A stretch of 64,000 nucleotides of DNA from Earliella scabrosa (Eukaryota; Basidiomycota; Agaricomycetes; Polyporales; Polyporaceae): the NCBI GenBank assembly GCA_022605405.1, contig JABYQQ010000026.1:496001-560000 (forward strand). The letters run 5' to 3'. Below, piece by piece: positions 1 to 11,340 of this stretch. The stretch's first letter is position 1. Each line of letters starts with the position of its first letter. Below the pieces are notes generated by a model. That model saw only the letters and a program-made list of their open reading frames with translations. It did not search any database and had not been told where the DNA came from. The translations under genes and the position numbers were made by a program.

Positions 1-758
1 ATCAAGAGTCTTTGTATGGCGTGGATGAGTAGTTGGAGGTTGTGGGGTCCAGGTGGGTTGTCGCCGGCGGTCGAGCTGGGCGTGTACTACGTGAGAGCGA
101 TACACAGAGAGAGCGGGCGAGCAGCCAGTCGGTGGTAGTAGTTGACCACGACAATGCTAACGAACGGCGAACGACGGGTTACGGCGGCGAGGCGAGGCGA
201 GAGATATACGAGAGGTGCATCACAACTTGGCAGTGCGACCAGCGCGTAAGTACTTGTACACACGGTAACCTAAGCCCCTCCGACCGTCCTCTCAGGTGGG
301 GCTTCCACTTTACTTCACTATCGTACATCTGTGACATCGCGAACTGCGGAACTTGAACTTGACGTGAGGTCATTCTGGACTGGCATGGAACCACTGTCGC
401 GATTGTCACCCTTCACCGACTCGAACTCGAGAGAATGACTCGGCGCACCTTCTTCTGAACAGAACCCCGTGCCCGCACTGCCTTCGACCTCAGCCGCGGG
501 CGGGTATCCCGTTCGTCTGATGCAGGCTACAGTCCTCGAGCCTGAGCTATCTGCGGGTTGAGCCGCGGTCCGGGGGTGGAATATACGGCGGGAGACCGAT
601 GGGTGGCATCAGGAAAAAACAAAATACACATAGCGCTCACCCAGGGGTCAGTAGCGGTGGTAGCGCACATAGTCCTCGCTTGCGACCGTATAGTATCATG
701 TAGGGCGTCATAGCTGTCATAACATACAGGCGTGCCGCGTCGTGGATATGAAGTGTCA
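1..758. other. No gene seen; outer flank of the Plavaka-type element
   Basis: I find no supported coding region here. The short open frames lack family similarity and plausible splice structure. The stretch lies 3' of the transposase gene and should contain one end of the transposon. An 11-nt word CGCACATAGTC at 664-674 recurs in inverted orientation at 7154-7164, beyond the other gene of the element. This could be a subterminal inverted repeat, but a single 11-mer is weak evidence, and I could not find terminal repeats or a target-site duplication. Confidence 0.4.
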
Positions 759-3700
759 TCATTTCTGGCTAAGGTATCGGAATAGTACAAAGTCATGATG
801 CCGTAAGTAGGGATTGACAAAGAATTTGGTACAACGGTCTAGTACAGTATCTGATGTCCATGAGGGGTCTATTCTCTTTCCCCAAACCGGTATGAGGTGA
901 CAAGTACGGATGATATCAGTAATCGGGATGATTGAAGCAAAACGTCGGTGCTGGCGCGTGGAGTGTGACACTATGTACATACCAGTAGCTGGATCTACCA
1001 CTTGGAAGGGCGTGAACCACTCGACGTATGCCAGTGGGTCGTGGATGTCGAAGATAGCAGCGTCATACGAAGAGGGCAGCGTGAAGATTGCGCGGACACG
1101 AGCTACACGAAGTCCTGGGGGATCAAAGAGTGTTAGCATCTCAGCGTGGCCATGCGACGGAGGAATGTATAAACTACGAACCTTCCAGTGGGTTGGGAGG
1201 AGTCGCGTCAGCGTTTTCAGAGGACCCAGGCACCGGACGGGTGGAGTCTCGAACGAGGACGACGGACATCTTCGGTGGAGCGGATGGAATGAGTCCCCGT
1301 GATGGTTTTGCCGGCGCAGCTTGAATCGTATCGATCAAGATGTCCGAGGACACTTGCTTGATAACGGGTAGGCGAACTTTGAATTGTTTGTAGGCGGACA
1401 GACGAGAGAGATCGTTGATGGGAATGGACGTGTGGTTGAGACGGCGTGCATTGCCGATAGAGACTTTGTGGAGGTAGTCGGAGAGGCACCGGATGAAGTC
1501 AGTTGCGCCAAACTCATGAATGAGTTGGGCTACGGTGAGCGACGGATATGCAGGGACCTTCGCGATAGAGTAACCGCGAATGAATGGGTCTTCGGTTGCG
1601 TTGAGACGCTGCGGGGCAGAACTGCTACCTGACACGATGTCTATCGGCGTACCGGTAGTAGGTGTTGCACTCGCCTCCAAGCTGTCTCCGCGCTGAGTTG
1701 ACCCCAGCCCGCTGGCATCAACCGCGGGTTCCACCCGGTCCTCCTCTGCTTGTGGGTCCTCCTCGTCGTCACTCAGAGAGTCTTCGCGTTCAACGGTGCT
1801 GGTTGCCCGTTCGGGCATCGCCCAGTCGAGGTAGGCACTGAAGCGATGGACGGCCTCTTGACGATCGAGCCAGCGAGTCATCTGCTTGAGATAACTCGAC
1901 TGCTTGTTGCTAGCACCGTACGCGAGCTTCGCAAAGTCAATGTGGAGGCGCTCCGAGTGTTCGGTGCTGTAGCCGTCCGCAGTGCCCTTCTGGCGAATCG
2001 AGCGCTCGTAGTGTTCGGTCGAATGACCCTTTGGAAAATTGAAATCCTTGCGTATGCCAAGTGTGACGAAGATCGCTTTGTTTTCGTGATACTCGCGCCA
2101 GGCAGCGTGGAGAGCATGGAGAGAGTCGTCGGTGTGCGTCTCGAAGTGTGCGTAGTATATGAAGTCGAGAACCGCGCGGACGGCCCTGATGACTCTCACG
2201 TCGGGCGCGGCGCCTGCCACAGTCCCCAGAAAGACGCGCTCCATGTTCTTGAACTCGGTCCCCGTCCACTGCGCGACTATCGATATGCCGTTCTTGAAAT
2301 GACGGAGTCCTGGATGCCGCGGCATGGCCTTGAATCTACGGTCGACTTCGCCTGCACCGTCCGTTTGGATCGACTTCGTTGCCCAGCTGACAAGATGGTC
2401 TTTGAACAGACCTTTGTGGAGTTGGTGGAGGATGTCAGGGGTGATGGCGGCGAAGATATCGCAATGGGGTAAGCCATCCCAGAACGGCTCGATCGCGCGC
2501 AACCCGAGCTCATCAAACTCGGGACTAGTCTCACCAGCAGAGTGTTTGGCAAGGATCGACGCGACGGAGGGCTGGTCCTTGAGGCAGGAGTAGACGGGTT
2601 CGCCGCGCTTGTTGGGCTCGACAGAACACTTGGGACAGTAGTTCTCCTGGCACCCTGCGACAAGACATTGCTCCGGGTGGTCTGCGATATACGCGGCGAG
2701 TATCGGATAGACCCGGCGGACTCGACCGTCAGCACACACCATCTCGACGCCTTCTCTCCCCGCAGCGATAAGAGGTTCTAGGATGGCTCGCATACACTGA
2801 TGGAAAAGCCGATAGCCTTCAAGGGCGCGTCGTTTGGGCGAGAAGCACTCCAGCTTTGGGGCGGGGAGGTATCCGAGAAGCACGGTGGCATGTGACGACG
2901 GCTTGCGTCGGACGGACTTGTCAATATTTCCCAAGGTGAGATACACGGGCCATGCCGTCTTGTCGCCGCTCATACGCGATAGCGTCGTCTTGTCCGATGA
3001 GAGAATGACCGGCGCAATGGTCGCGCCCTCCGGTAGAAGCATCTATGGGATGGTACTAGGTAAGTTCCCTCGATCCAGACACGGGTGCATGGTAATGAGA
3101 GTGTATTCACTTGTAGATCCCACCACCATTCTGCCGTGTGCATGTTGCTGTACATGCGCTGTTTACCCTCCCCATCGGCATACAACCTTTCAGGAGCAAA
3201 ACGCATGTGCTGTCGAAAGAGAGGATTTCCCAGAAGCTCGCGCACGCATTCGACGGGATCGCGTCGCCATAGCTCGACCCGTTCGATGCGCAGATTGCCG
3301 TCCTCATCCCTCTCATCCCCAACCGCCTCAAAGAACTCGACCTTCCACTTGGCAAAGCCTCCCGGTAAGTCATCGATCTTCTTGTAGAAGAGATAGCTGC
3401 TTCGGAACGACGGAGATGTGCGCCGCTGGGTCTACAAGATATGAGCACATCGGATGGACTTCGCGTCTTTGATGCCAACATGACGTACAATGGGTAGCTT
3501 GAGGTACTTGTCCAATGCCTTTTGGCTGATTCCCGACTTCATCAACCACTCCGCTAACTCCCACTCTTCTTCAGATTCAAACGGCGCCCACGGCGACTCG
3601 GATTGTGAGGCTTTGCGTGCTCGTATCTCTTCGAAGTGTGTCTGACCGTCCCGCAGCGGTGTTCCTGCCTCGCGAGGAAAGTCTTCGACCCATGGACGGC

Positions 3701-4043
3701 TAGGGAGACCACCCTGTTCGATGTCGGGGACCTCTTCCACAGTGACACGACGCCGTTTCTCCGCGCGACCAGAATTGTCACCGTCCAGAGATCGAGGTGA
3801 TCGTGGGATCCCCGCCTGAGAGTCGTCCTGTGCTGCGAGCGGTGGTGGTGTCCATGCGCGATCAATGCCAGAAGTGAACGAGGAGTGATCAACATGTGGA
3901 GGGATGCTTTGCGCGACGTGTTGCTCAGCGGCAGCTGAGATGGAACGTTCATAGGCGAGTCGACAAGGTTCCTTCTGCTTGACATGAGATCTGACTCCCT
4001 GCTCAGTCTCGATGTATTGATTGCAGAACTCGCAGAATGGCAT
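759..4043 (-). CDS. Plavaka-family transposase, apparently complete (1030 aa)
   Basis: The protein would catalyse cut-and-paste movement of its element in the nucleus. I read four exons on the minus strand: 4043-3489, 3431-3111, 3042-1182 and 1114-759, separated by GT-AG introns of 57, 68 and 67 nt. Joined, they give 1030 codons with no stop. The N-terminus has a C2H2-like finger (CEFCNQYIETEQGVRSH). Then come the hallmarks of Plavaka proteins: ELWRRDPVECVRELLGNP and WWWDLQ across the second junction, ATIAPVILSSDKTTLS, SGDKTAWPVYLTLGNI, CADGRVRRVYPILAAYIADH, and a CX2C pair near PKCSVEPNKRGE. The last exon carries HDPLAYVEWFTPF and DVLDRCTKFFVNPYLRHHDF, the usual C-terminus of the family. The stop at 3432-3434 in the uninterrupted frame lies inside the 57-nt intron (GTACGT...TTGTAG). 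Length and motif order match full-length family members. Confidence 0.9.
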
Positions 4044-4279
4044 GGGCGGAGGACTCGGATGCGTGTGGTGAACTTGAGAGAGAGACTCGGAGTCCAGAGT
4101 GGCTGCCAGTGGCCGCCGATGCTCTCTTCCGATCGCTGCTCGATCGAGTCAAGGCCCGCCCCACTTACCCGGTTCCGCCCGGCGCATGCAGTCACGTTGC
4201 TTTCTTTCTCCCTCTCGACCACCAACTTCGTTGACGTAGCTCCCCATCCCACTGCTCCCTCTCGCGCCATTGGGCTCTC
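4044..4279. promoter_or_regulatory. Shared divergent promoter region of the transposon genes
   Basis: These 236 bp separate the start codon of the transposase (minus, 4043) from that of the SR-rich protein (plus, 4280), so both promoters must lie here or overlap into the coding sequences. I see no clear TATA box. The stretch is rich in CTCTC/GAGAG tracts. Its role as a bidirectional promoter is inferred from geometry alone. Confidence 0.4.
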
Positions 4280-7017
4280 ATGGCACGAAAAGGGCAGACC
4301 TCGAAGCGCAAGGCATCATCCCCGCCTGAGGAAGAGGACGAGACCGATGATTCAGACAGGCAAGACCCTCCGGGACGCAAGACGCGTCGCAAGCGCAAGG
4401 TCACTGAGAAGCAGGCCAAACTCGGTACGTTTGCAAGCCGGGTTTTGCATCACTGCACCTCGCTATTACCCTATTCACACACTTCGCGCACACAGATCAA
4501 GAGCACGATGGCAAACTGCAACGCCAAATTGACAAGCTTAAAAAGGAGAATGCCCGTCTGCTGGCCCAACAGGCACAGACTGCCGAGAGTAAGTGTTCCT
4601 ATTTACTGTCAAGGTCAATACGGTCTTATGCTGGTGGTTAGACAGTGCGACAGCTGACCAGGAACTCGACGGGGAGTTAGGGCCAGAGAGCGAGGACGAG
4701 GATGAGAGTATCGTTGAGGCACGCCGGAGTAAATCCATGGTATGTGAATTCCTAGCCTGTGATCACACGTCCCGCACTAACCCCTTACTATACAGTTCGA
4801 ATCGCGTGGGATCTACGATCCGAACCAGTCCTCAACCCCCAAAAAACTGAACCTCCGTCGCGCGGGGGATCCCAAGGCGCCGGTATCAAAGTCTACCACC
4901 CCGAGGCCGACACCGCCAGCAGAGAATGACCAACTTGAAGGGGGTTCCTCGGGAACACAAGATACAGGTATGTCACCCCGGGAGTGATCTCGGCACGCGC
5001 TGACAACCATCTTCGCTCCTCCTCTCAAGCCCCGCAGAACGAGTCCACCCGACGTACCCCTCCCAAGGAGTCCAGTCACCACAGCAGCGCCCCACGCCCT
5101 GAGCGGGACCAGACGGATAGTTCCCGCAACCGCGCACGCTCCCGCTCGCATTCCCGTCCCCGCCCGCCTGCACACCACACCCGCTCTCCCTCTCCTCGTC
5201 AGTCCACACGCCGCTCTCGCTCTCGCACCCCAGGTCAGCCAGCACCCCGCCCTCGCAGTCCTAGGCAGTCGACGCGCCGCTCTCACTCACCAGGTAACTA
5301 CGTGCACTCCTCGCGGTCTGCTAGTCACTCGACGCCCGGCCCCCGCCCAAGCTCTCCGGACGGTCGCTCGATATCCCGTCCTCGCTCTCGAACTCCGAGT
5401 CGGTCAACATACCGCCCTCGCTCTTCGAGTCCTAGGGCAGGCCGGCATGCCTCTCGCTCTCCGAGTCTGCATCAGCCTCGTTACCGTTCTCGTACCCCCA
5501 GTGGTGTATCAACACGTCGGCGCTCGCAATCTCCCAGATCCATCCGACGCTCTCACTCTCGTTCTCGCTCTCGCTCTCGCCTTCATTCTCGCCCTCGTTC
5601 TCGCCCTCGTTCTCGCTCTCGTCATACAAGACAATCCCGCTCCCCGCGCACTGCCCAACGACCTCGCTCAAGTTCAGCATCTCGGCGCACCCAACAGCGC
5701 CGTAGATCCCGATCGCCGTCATCACGATCTCGGCGCCGTTCGCGCTCTCCTACGTTGGTAAGTATCCGACATGCACATGCTCATCTTGTCATGCTCACTG
5801 CCCTATTACGTTCTCAGGGTCCTCTGCCACATGCCTCGACAAGCAGCGCACCTTCACCAGGTCCTCAGATTGAGCCCCCATTCCGGAATGGCCAGAACCC
5901 GACTGGGGACCCCAAAGCCTCCGACTACGAACCGCATGTCACGAAAATGATCCTTTCGTCATGCCGTGACTTCGAGGTGCGTGTCTGCACTGAAGATCCC
6001 TGGCCCAACCCGAAGACACAAGATATATGGGCGAGGACTGCATGGACCTCGGAGTGCCACAAAACGCAGCTCGACTACAAGCTTACTGATAGAGTTAAAG
6101 GGCTTGTACGTTGTGGGTTGACTTGTAGGCCCTGCGTGCTGATACCCATTCACTCACAGATAACCGAGCGTACCTCGAACGCGAGAAGCACGCTCAGGAA
6201 CAAGGCACTGCAACTCATCGCCGCCAGCTATCAGTTTTCGCCCAATACGACGGAAGCCGCCAAGCTCGAGAATCGAAGTCGGTACACACGACTCATTCAT
6301 GGTGACGGCGACGAACCGGAACCTGTCTTTCATTACCAGGTTCGTAGCCGGCGTGGACACTACTAGTATACGCGACCTACGTTAACTGATGATCGGTTGC
6401 TCTTTGTTCTACAGGACATCGACACCCTTGATGGCTTTGCCCAAAATGCGATTATCAGTAACCTGATTCGCAATGAATGGTTCCGGGATTCGCACAGCGT
6501 CGGGATCCGATTCTCGAGCAACTTCTCTCCCATCCGGCCCGTGACATTGGCGCTCGTCTTTACCGCTGTATGTTCATTCACATTCACAGCGGCATACATC
6601 CTCGTTCAATTTCTATACTCATTGAAATGCTTCTAGATCCATTTCGGACTTGATCGTTGGGCGGATGGCATCTACCGTGCAGCGGCGTCACTCGATACGC
6701 AATTTTCCGAGAAGAACTACAAAAAGACCTATGTACGGCATCTCGCATCCATTGAGGAATGGATTGCGATTGATGAGGAGGAGTCTAAGACGGTTCTTGC
6801 ACGCTTGCATGACGATGCACGGTACGTACACCGATGCCAACATGTGTGTCTCCGAGTCTGGAGCTGTTCTAACTTCCTACATCTTGTTAGTCTTGCAGCA
6901 GGCGCGGCGCTCGTGTCCGCTCCTCCTACCGGATTAACGTCGCTGACACGTCAGCGTTTGCAGGCTCGCGTGGATGCAAGACGTGCAGCGCAGGTGGAGG
7001 CCGGAGGATCAGCGTGA
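4280..7017 (+). CDS. SR-rich DUF6532-like protein, 722 aa, partner gene of the Plavaka element
   Basis: Ten exons: 4280-4424, 4496-4588, 4642-4739, 4796-4967, 5030-5757, 5818-6105, 6160-6339, 6415-6567, 6637-6821, 6891-7017. All introns are GT-AG and the frame closes at 723 codons. Order of parts: a basic and acidic head (KGQTSKRKASSPPEEEDETDD), a probable coiled coil (KLQRQIDKLKKENARLLAQQ), an acidic patch, about 200 residues of arginine-serine repeats (roughly 190-390), then a folded C-terminus. The C-terminal part (SNARSTLRNKALQLIAASYQF, DGFAQNAIISNLIRNEWF, RWADGIYRAAASLDTQF) resembles DUF6532, a basidiomycete domain of unknown function. The gene is divergent from the transposase and may be the element's accessory DNA-binding protein. 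That role is inferred from position and from plant CACTA elements, not from any recognised DNA-binding fold. Confidence 0.75.
5550..5635 (+). repeat. CGCTCT/CGCCCT hexamer tract coding Arg-Ser repeats
   Basis: A run of near-perfect hexamers of the type cgctct / cgccct encodes the densest SR dipeptide stretch of the preceding protein. On the other strands the same tract yields hydrophobic or acidic open frames that are only shadows. Repeat number is likely to vary between strains; this is inference from repeat purity. Confidence 0.7.
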
Positions 7018-7457
7018 CTGCTTGGACAGGCGACCAGTACTCTACTAGTATCTGTTTATTTATGATAGTATGCCCCAATGCGAAGCTACATGTCCCGGAG
7101 GTTGTTCCGAGTGCCATTAGAACCCTGTCTGGTGCTCCGGCATAACCATGACCGACTATGTGCGACTACTTATCTGTCATACGCGCTATCTGCGCCTACA
7201 GTGTGTGGCTGTGGGCTAATCAACGCTATCTAAATAGGGACTTGCCTACCCGGCTATCGGGCCTACATACCCTACACAGCGCCATGTAGTCAAGCCGATT
7301 TTTCCTGATGGGGGAAAAGGGATGAAACCGAAGTGATAGGAGATGTGGCAAAGTGCGAGAGAAAGAAGCGCGACTCGGAGAAGCGAGGGAGATGACGTGG
7401 ACGGGCAGTACTATGACTCCGTCGAATCGAGGCAATGGATGTCCCCGATACATTGCC
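7018..7457. other. Intergenic, no gene seen; probable right flank of the transposon
   Basis: No coding region supported. The stretch lies between the 3' ends of two convergent genes, the SR-rich protein (plus) and a HET pseudogene (minus). It contains GACTATGTGCG at 7154-7164, the inverse of a word at 664-674, and several 'gctatct' words (7181-7188, 7222-7229) resembling one at 545-551. These might be subterminal repeats. Confidence 0.35.
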
Positions 7458-10400
7458 TCATGTCATCGTAATGCGCGCCAACGTGAATCTACCTTCGATC
7501 ACTGGGGCCTGCCAAACTTCCTCCTGCTCCTGCTCCTGCTCCTGATCTTGCAAGGAGGTGTGTGATTTCAGCCCAGGGGCTATCACCGATAACACCAGCA
7601 TCGTTATCATGTCACTAGATTGGGACTCGTGTGGTGACTCTAGCCGCCTCCTGCCTATAGTCATGGTGTTAGTGCCAGGAGGGATACTTTTTATCTGATG
7701 GAGCCGCATGCCGAAGAGAGACTCGCATACCACGGGCTGCTCCTGAACGTTCTCTTCGTGGCCGCTAGTATGCGATGGTGGTGCGGCAATGTACACGAAG
7801 ACACCGTAGGGGATGGAGCCCACGGCCTCCGGCCGTAATGCGTCTGGAGCTGTGACTTCATCGCCTTCGTGCCCGAGCCAGCCTGCTCCTGCAGACCACA
7901 GGTGACGTACGTCGCCCCATGTGTTGGGATGTGCAGGTTTATTTCTTCGAGGGGCTCATTGGATCCCCCAAGCTGGACGGCCGGGAACAGTATTAGACCG
8001 CACTTGCGTTCGGTGGTCAGTCCCTCGGACGTGCAGTGCGCGACCCCCTCTAGCCAATTCGATTCCATCAATGAAGTTGAAGTTAGGGAGAGGGGGGCCC
8101 AGCGGAAGCCAGGAACCGACTGCTTTGGAGATGAAGATGCGAGGATGGAAGCTGGGAGGGTCCTCAGCTCGCGGAGGAAGACTCTCATGCGGGCGCTGGC
8201 GTCTGACTCTGCGAGCAAGGGGGCGACGCTAACCCCGAGGAGCCCTGCGATCGCGATGGTCTCATCCTCCGGCTTGCTCGTGGTCCGTCCGTAGAGCAAT
8301 CGGAACACAGTCTCCATCGCGCTCAAGCTGCGTTCCTCCGGGAAGGTCGACTTGTGGAGCATGTCGATCAGTGTGCTTGAGTAACATTCATATGGCATGA
8401 ATGAGTCGCGGAATATTGGACCAAGGGAGGATGGGACTAGTTCCACGGAGTACCTGAATGTGCGTTCCAGATCTCGCAGAGGAAGGAGGCCGTCTGAGAG
8501 CTCAAAATAGAGCTCCCTCGCAAGCAGAGCCTCTTGCAGGGTCCATACGCGCCGCATCCACGACGAGGTCGTGATCCTGAACAAGATCTCCCTGTGAGAA
8601 GTGGTTCGGACGCAGAGTGTGCGGATGCCCTCGTCGAAGACCACCACCTTGTCCGCCTTCTGGTACGTCTCCTTCATGAGGGTGATTGCGGACTTGCGCA
8701 GCCCCCTCGCTCCTGGAACGCACAGAGCGTCAACCCAAAATGCTCCGTCCGGGACGAGCTGAGAAGCGTAGGTTGCGATACGCGCAACTTGACACGCTGG
8801 AAGTCCAGCTTCCGTTGTGCTGCCCAAGCCGTCGGCCCATACATGAGATACGGCGATGTAGGGACCTTCGTCGATCGTGCGGACCGTAAGAGCATGGCCG
8901 TCGTACATCAGAACCGGTATTTTCCCCGAGGTCAGCAAGTCGGATATCGGGGTGAGAGGAGGAGAGAGGAAAGGACATGATGGATTGGCCTGACAGGTAT
9001 GCTGGGTCTTGTATTCGGTAGCGTCAAGGTTCTGGACATAACATGCATTTTTAGTGCATGAAGAGTGGGCTGGAGTGTTTCTCCGAAGGAATGGTTTGAC
9101 GGTGCGAGCGTAGTTCAGTAAAGAGGTGCCACCTATTGGGGCGAGGGTAAAGGGGCACCAACCGTTCGCAACAAGTCTGTCCGCATTTACCCTGCTCCAG
9201 TGGTCTATAGCAACGATATGACCCCGCCACAAGTTCGCTCGTACGACGGGCGTGTGCTGACAGACATTGGTGGAGTCCAGGAACAAGGTGAAAGAGATGG
9301 CAAGAGCGACCAGGCTGCATGTGATGTCATCATGCTCCGCCGGGTCGAGTCCTTCGTCAGCTAGAATCCCAGTACTTCTATGTTGTAGAGCCTCGTTAAT
9401 GGCCTTCAATACCATGTCGATGATCTCATAGCCTTTCTGCAACACCAGCGATGTCTCTGGAGGAGTAGCGCGAGTCGTACCGAATAGCCAATGCGATACG
9501 AGCATGGAGGCTCTCTGGCAAGTCAAGATGAGACTACCGTCAGAACGCGGCGATAGGAGAAGAGATTCGGCGATCTTGAGGCCCGTAATCGCCTCCAGCA
9601 TCCCGAGAGACAATGCGCTCTGCCAGAGGGCGAGATGCTCTCTTGGAGTCTTGACGGTGTGGTAACGCATCCATACGTATGCGCTGAGCGAAGGGGCGCG
9701 TGGAAAACCATCGTGACGGCCGCCCAGCTAAGTCATGTCAGGAAAATAGAAGAGGTCGTCGCGTAAGTTGGGGGATGACTGGGCTGTTGGATCTTGGTTG
9801 GGAGCGGGAAAGGAATCCATCGGGTCCTGATCTGGTGTTCATTCTGAATTACTATTAGCTTGTCACAGAACGAAGTATGCAGCACACCTTCGAACGATGT
9901 ATGTGGTGGAGGGATGCCCTGCTCGCGAGACCGTTTGGACCAAGGCATAGGTGAATGGAACGTTCCGTTCATTCGTATTTCCCTTTCATGTTTCCATGCC
10001 TTGTGGAGCCCACGAAGAAACTGACGAATGAACGCAGTGATCCCCTCCAGTGAGTCCCGGATTCGATATGTGATGTCTTCGGCCAGGCTTTGGAGTAGAA
10101 TGAATATAAAGCGAATGGTGAGTGTGTGAGCATGGGTCGCCCGCAAGATTGGTTCGCCGACGCAGATGAGACAGTCAAGCAATGGGTCCGGATGGGCTGA
10201 GTCTTCTGTGGTAGATAGGCAGGTGATCCAGAAGAAGCGGTCGAACATTACATTGATCAATGTCGCAAATGCTGGGATTGAGCTGTATAATATGCATGGA
10301 GGTAGAGGTGGGTGACGGGTGAGAGCGAACTGCTGCGCGGTCTCCCTCAACAGCGCAACGTGTTCGTCGGACGGCGCCTTTGAGGGTTCAAGTTGTTCAG

Positions 10401-10600
10401 CCAGTTGTTGGAAGAGCAGAGAGCTCTCCGGTGGGGCCTCATCGGGTGTATTGCCAATCTTTTCAAGCACTTCTGCGAGAAATGACAGGACGCATTTGTC
10501 CGCGAAAGAGTTCTGGGTCTGTGACAAGACGTTCAGTTCTACACGTCTGCTGAATAGTTGTGCAGATTCTGACCAGATCGTTATCCTGCCAGTGTTCCAT
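7458..10600 (-). pseudogene. HET-domain gene copy 1, disrupted by a nonsense codon and a 7-bp deletion
   Basis: The structure matches intact copy D at 55.2-58.2 kb: a short first exon 10600-10574 (MEHWQDNDL), a 55-nt intron, the helical N-terminal exon 10518-9888 with the linker PMPWSKRSREQGIPPP, a 56-nt intron, then a long exon from 9831. That exon holds the HET core (YIAVSHVWADGLGSTTEAGL, FWVDALCVPGARGLRKS, ETYQKADKVVVFDEG). Two lesions stand out. Codon 9730-9728 is TAG where every paralogue has TGG (the W of FPDMTWLGG). Seven bases (TATGCCG on the plus strand in copy D) are missing between 7856 and 7857, shifting the frame in the C-terminal domain, whose end (VIEGRFTLARITMT) reappears in another frame. 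A CTCCTG hexamer run at 7519-7545 encodes a QE repeat absent from copy D. A truncated N-terminal protein ending at 9728 (about 250 aa) could still be made. Confidence 0.85.
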
Positions 10601-11176
10601 GAAGCGGGACCAATCGAAGTTCACGGTGTAGGCTGCTTGAGGAGTCGATCGCACCTCCTTCTCCTGTTCCCATGCCTTGCTCAGCGCACCGATGAACGCA
10701 CAAGTCAATGCAGAGGTTATCTCCGAAAAATCCTGGGCTTCCTGGGCTTGATATCCGGTGTCTCCGACAAGGCCTTGAAGTAGCACGAATATGAAACGGA
10801 GTGTGAGTGCATGAGCGTGGACAACTCTCTCCCGCCAGTCCTGGTCGGTGAGGTAAAGGAGACAGTCGAGAAATGAGTTCATTTGAGCTGGGTCTTCGTC
10901 TTCATAGATAGATACGCGGGTGATCGAGAAGAAGCGGTCTAACATCACGTTGATCAGTGTAGCAAAGTCGGAATGGGGGGTGTCTGAGCTGTGAATGGAG
11001 TGAAAGAACTGCTGTGCTGTGTCCCGTAGCAGCGCAACGTGCTCGTCACACAGAGCCGTTGAGGGATCTCTAGCCAATTCGGCGGAAAGCTGATTTGCAG
11101 TGGGCTGCTTGCGTGTGTCCACCTTCTCAAGCACGAGCATGAGCACTGGGACCCATGCAGGGCATGAGTACACCAC
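10601..11176 (-). pseudogene. Duplicated HET-family N-terminal helical domain (copy 0)
   Basis: The open frame repeats the N-terminal domain of copy 1: DEHVALLRDTAQQFF, FATLINVMLDRFFSIT, LDCLLYLTDQDW, HALTLRFIFVLLQGL and KAWEQEKEVR align with the matching parts of the next gene. The sequence ends abruptly where the PMPWS linker should begin and runs, in the same frame, straight into the first exon of copy 1. That exon's intron has phase 0, so transcription through both would give one protein with two N-terminal domains. Upstream, a degenerate equivalent of the short first exon is visible (11270-11210), with ATA in place of ATG. It looks like a tandem duplication by unequal exchange. Function of this helical domain is unknown. 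Confidence 0.7.
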
Positions 11177-11340
11177 ACTGTGACAAGACGGTCAGTTGTA
11201 CACGTCTGCCGAATAGTTGTGCGTATTCTGACCTGGGCGTTGTCATGTTCTATGAATGCAGACCTAACGACAATGATGACGGTGGATGAGTTGGAATGAG
11301 GAGGAGCCTGGAGGAGGAACACTCGTCCCCAGCCTTTTAG

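Larger units (their letters stand above)
660..7170. mobile_element. Plavaka/CACTA-type DNA transposon (ends not resolved)
   Basis: The extent is inferred from two divergently transcribed genes, a complete Plavaka transposase (759-4043, minus) and an SR-rich DUF6532-like protein (4280-7017, plus), which share a 236-bp intergenic region. Plavaka is a fungal CACTA-related superfamily. Plant CACTA elements encode a transposase plus a second DNA-binding protein, so the plus-strand gene may be the accessory protein; this is inference. The outer limits given here use the inverted 11-mer CGCACATAGTC at 664 and 7154 and are approximate. Both genes are open throughout once introns are removed, so the element may be recent or still autonomous. 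Confidence 0.6.

Noticed and set aside
1750..2472. 240-codon plus-strand frame inside the transposase exon
   Set aside because: It lies wholly opposite conserved Plavaka motifs and shows no domain of its own.
3432..3434. In-frame TAG that would make the Plavaka transposase a pseudogene
   Set aside because: It lies at the 3' end of a 57-nt intron with a GTACGT donor and TTGTAG acceptor. Removing the intron restores the family alignment.
5432..5761. Overlapping frames giving LALALAFILALVLALV (plus) and an ENEGENEGES run (minus)
   Set aside because: They are shadows of the SR-repeat exon. The hydrophobic and acidic patterns follow from the CGCTCT hexamer tract read in other frames or strand.
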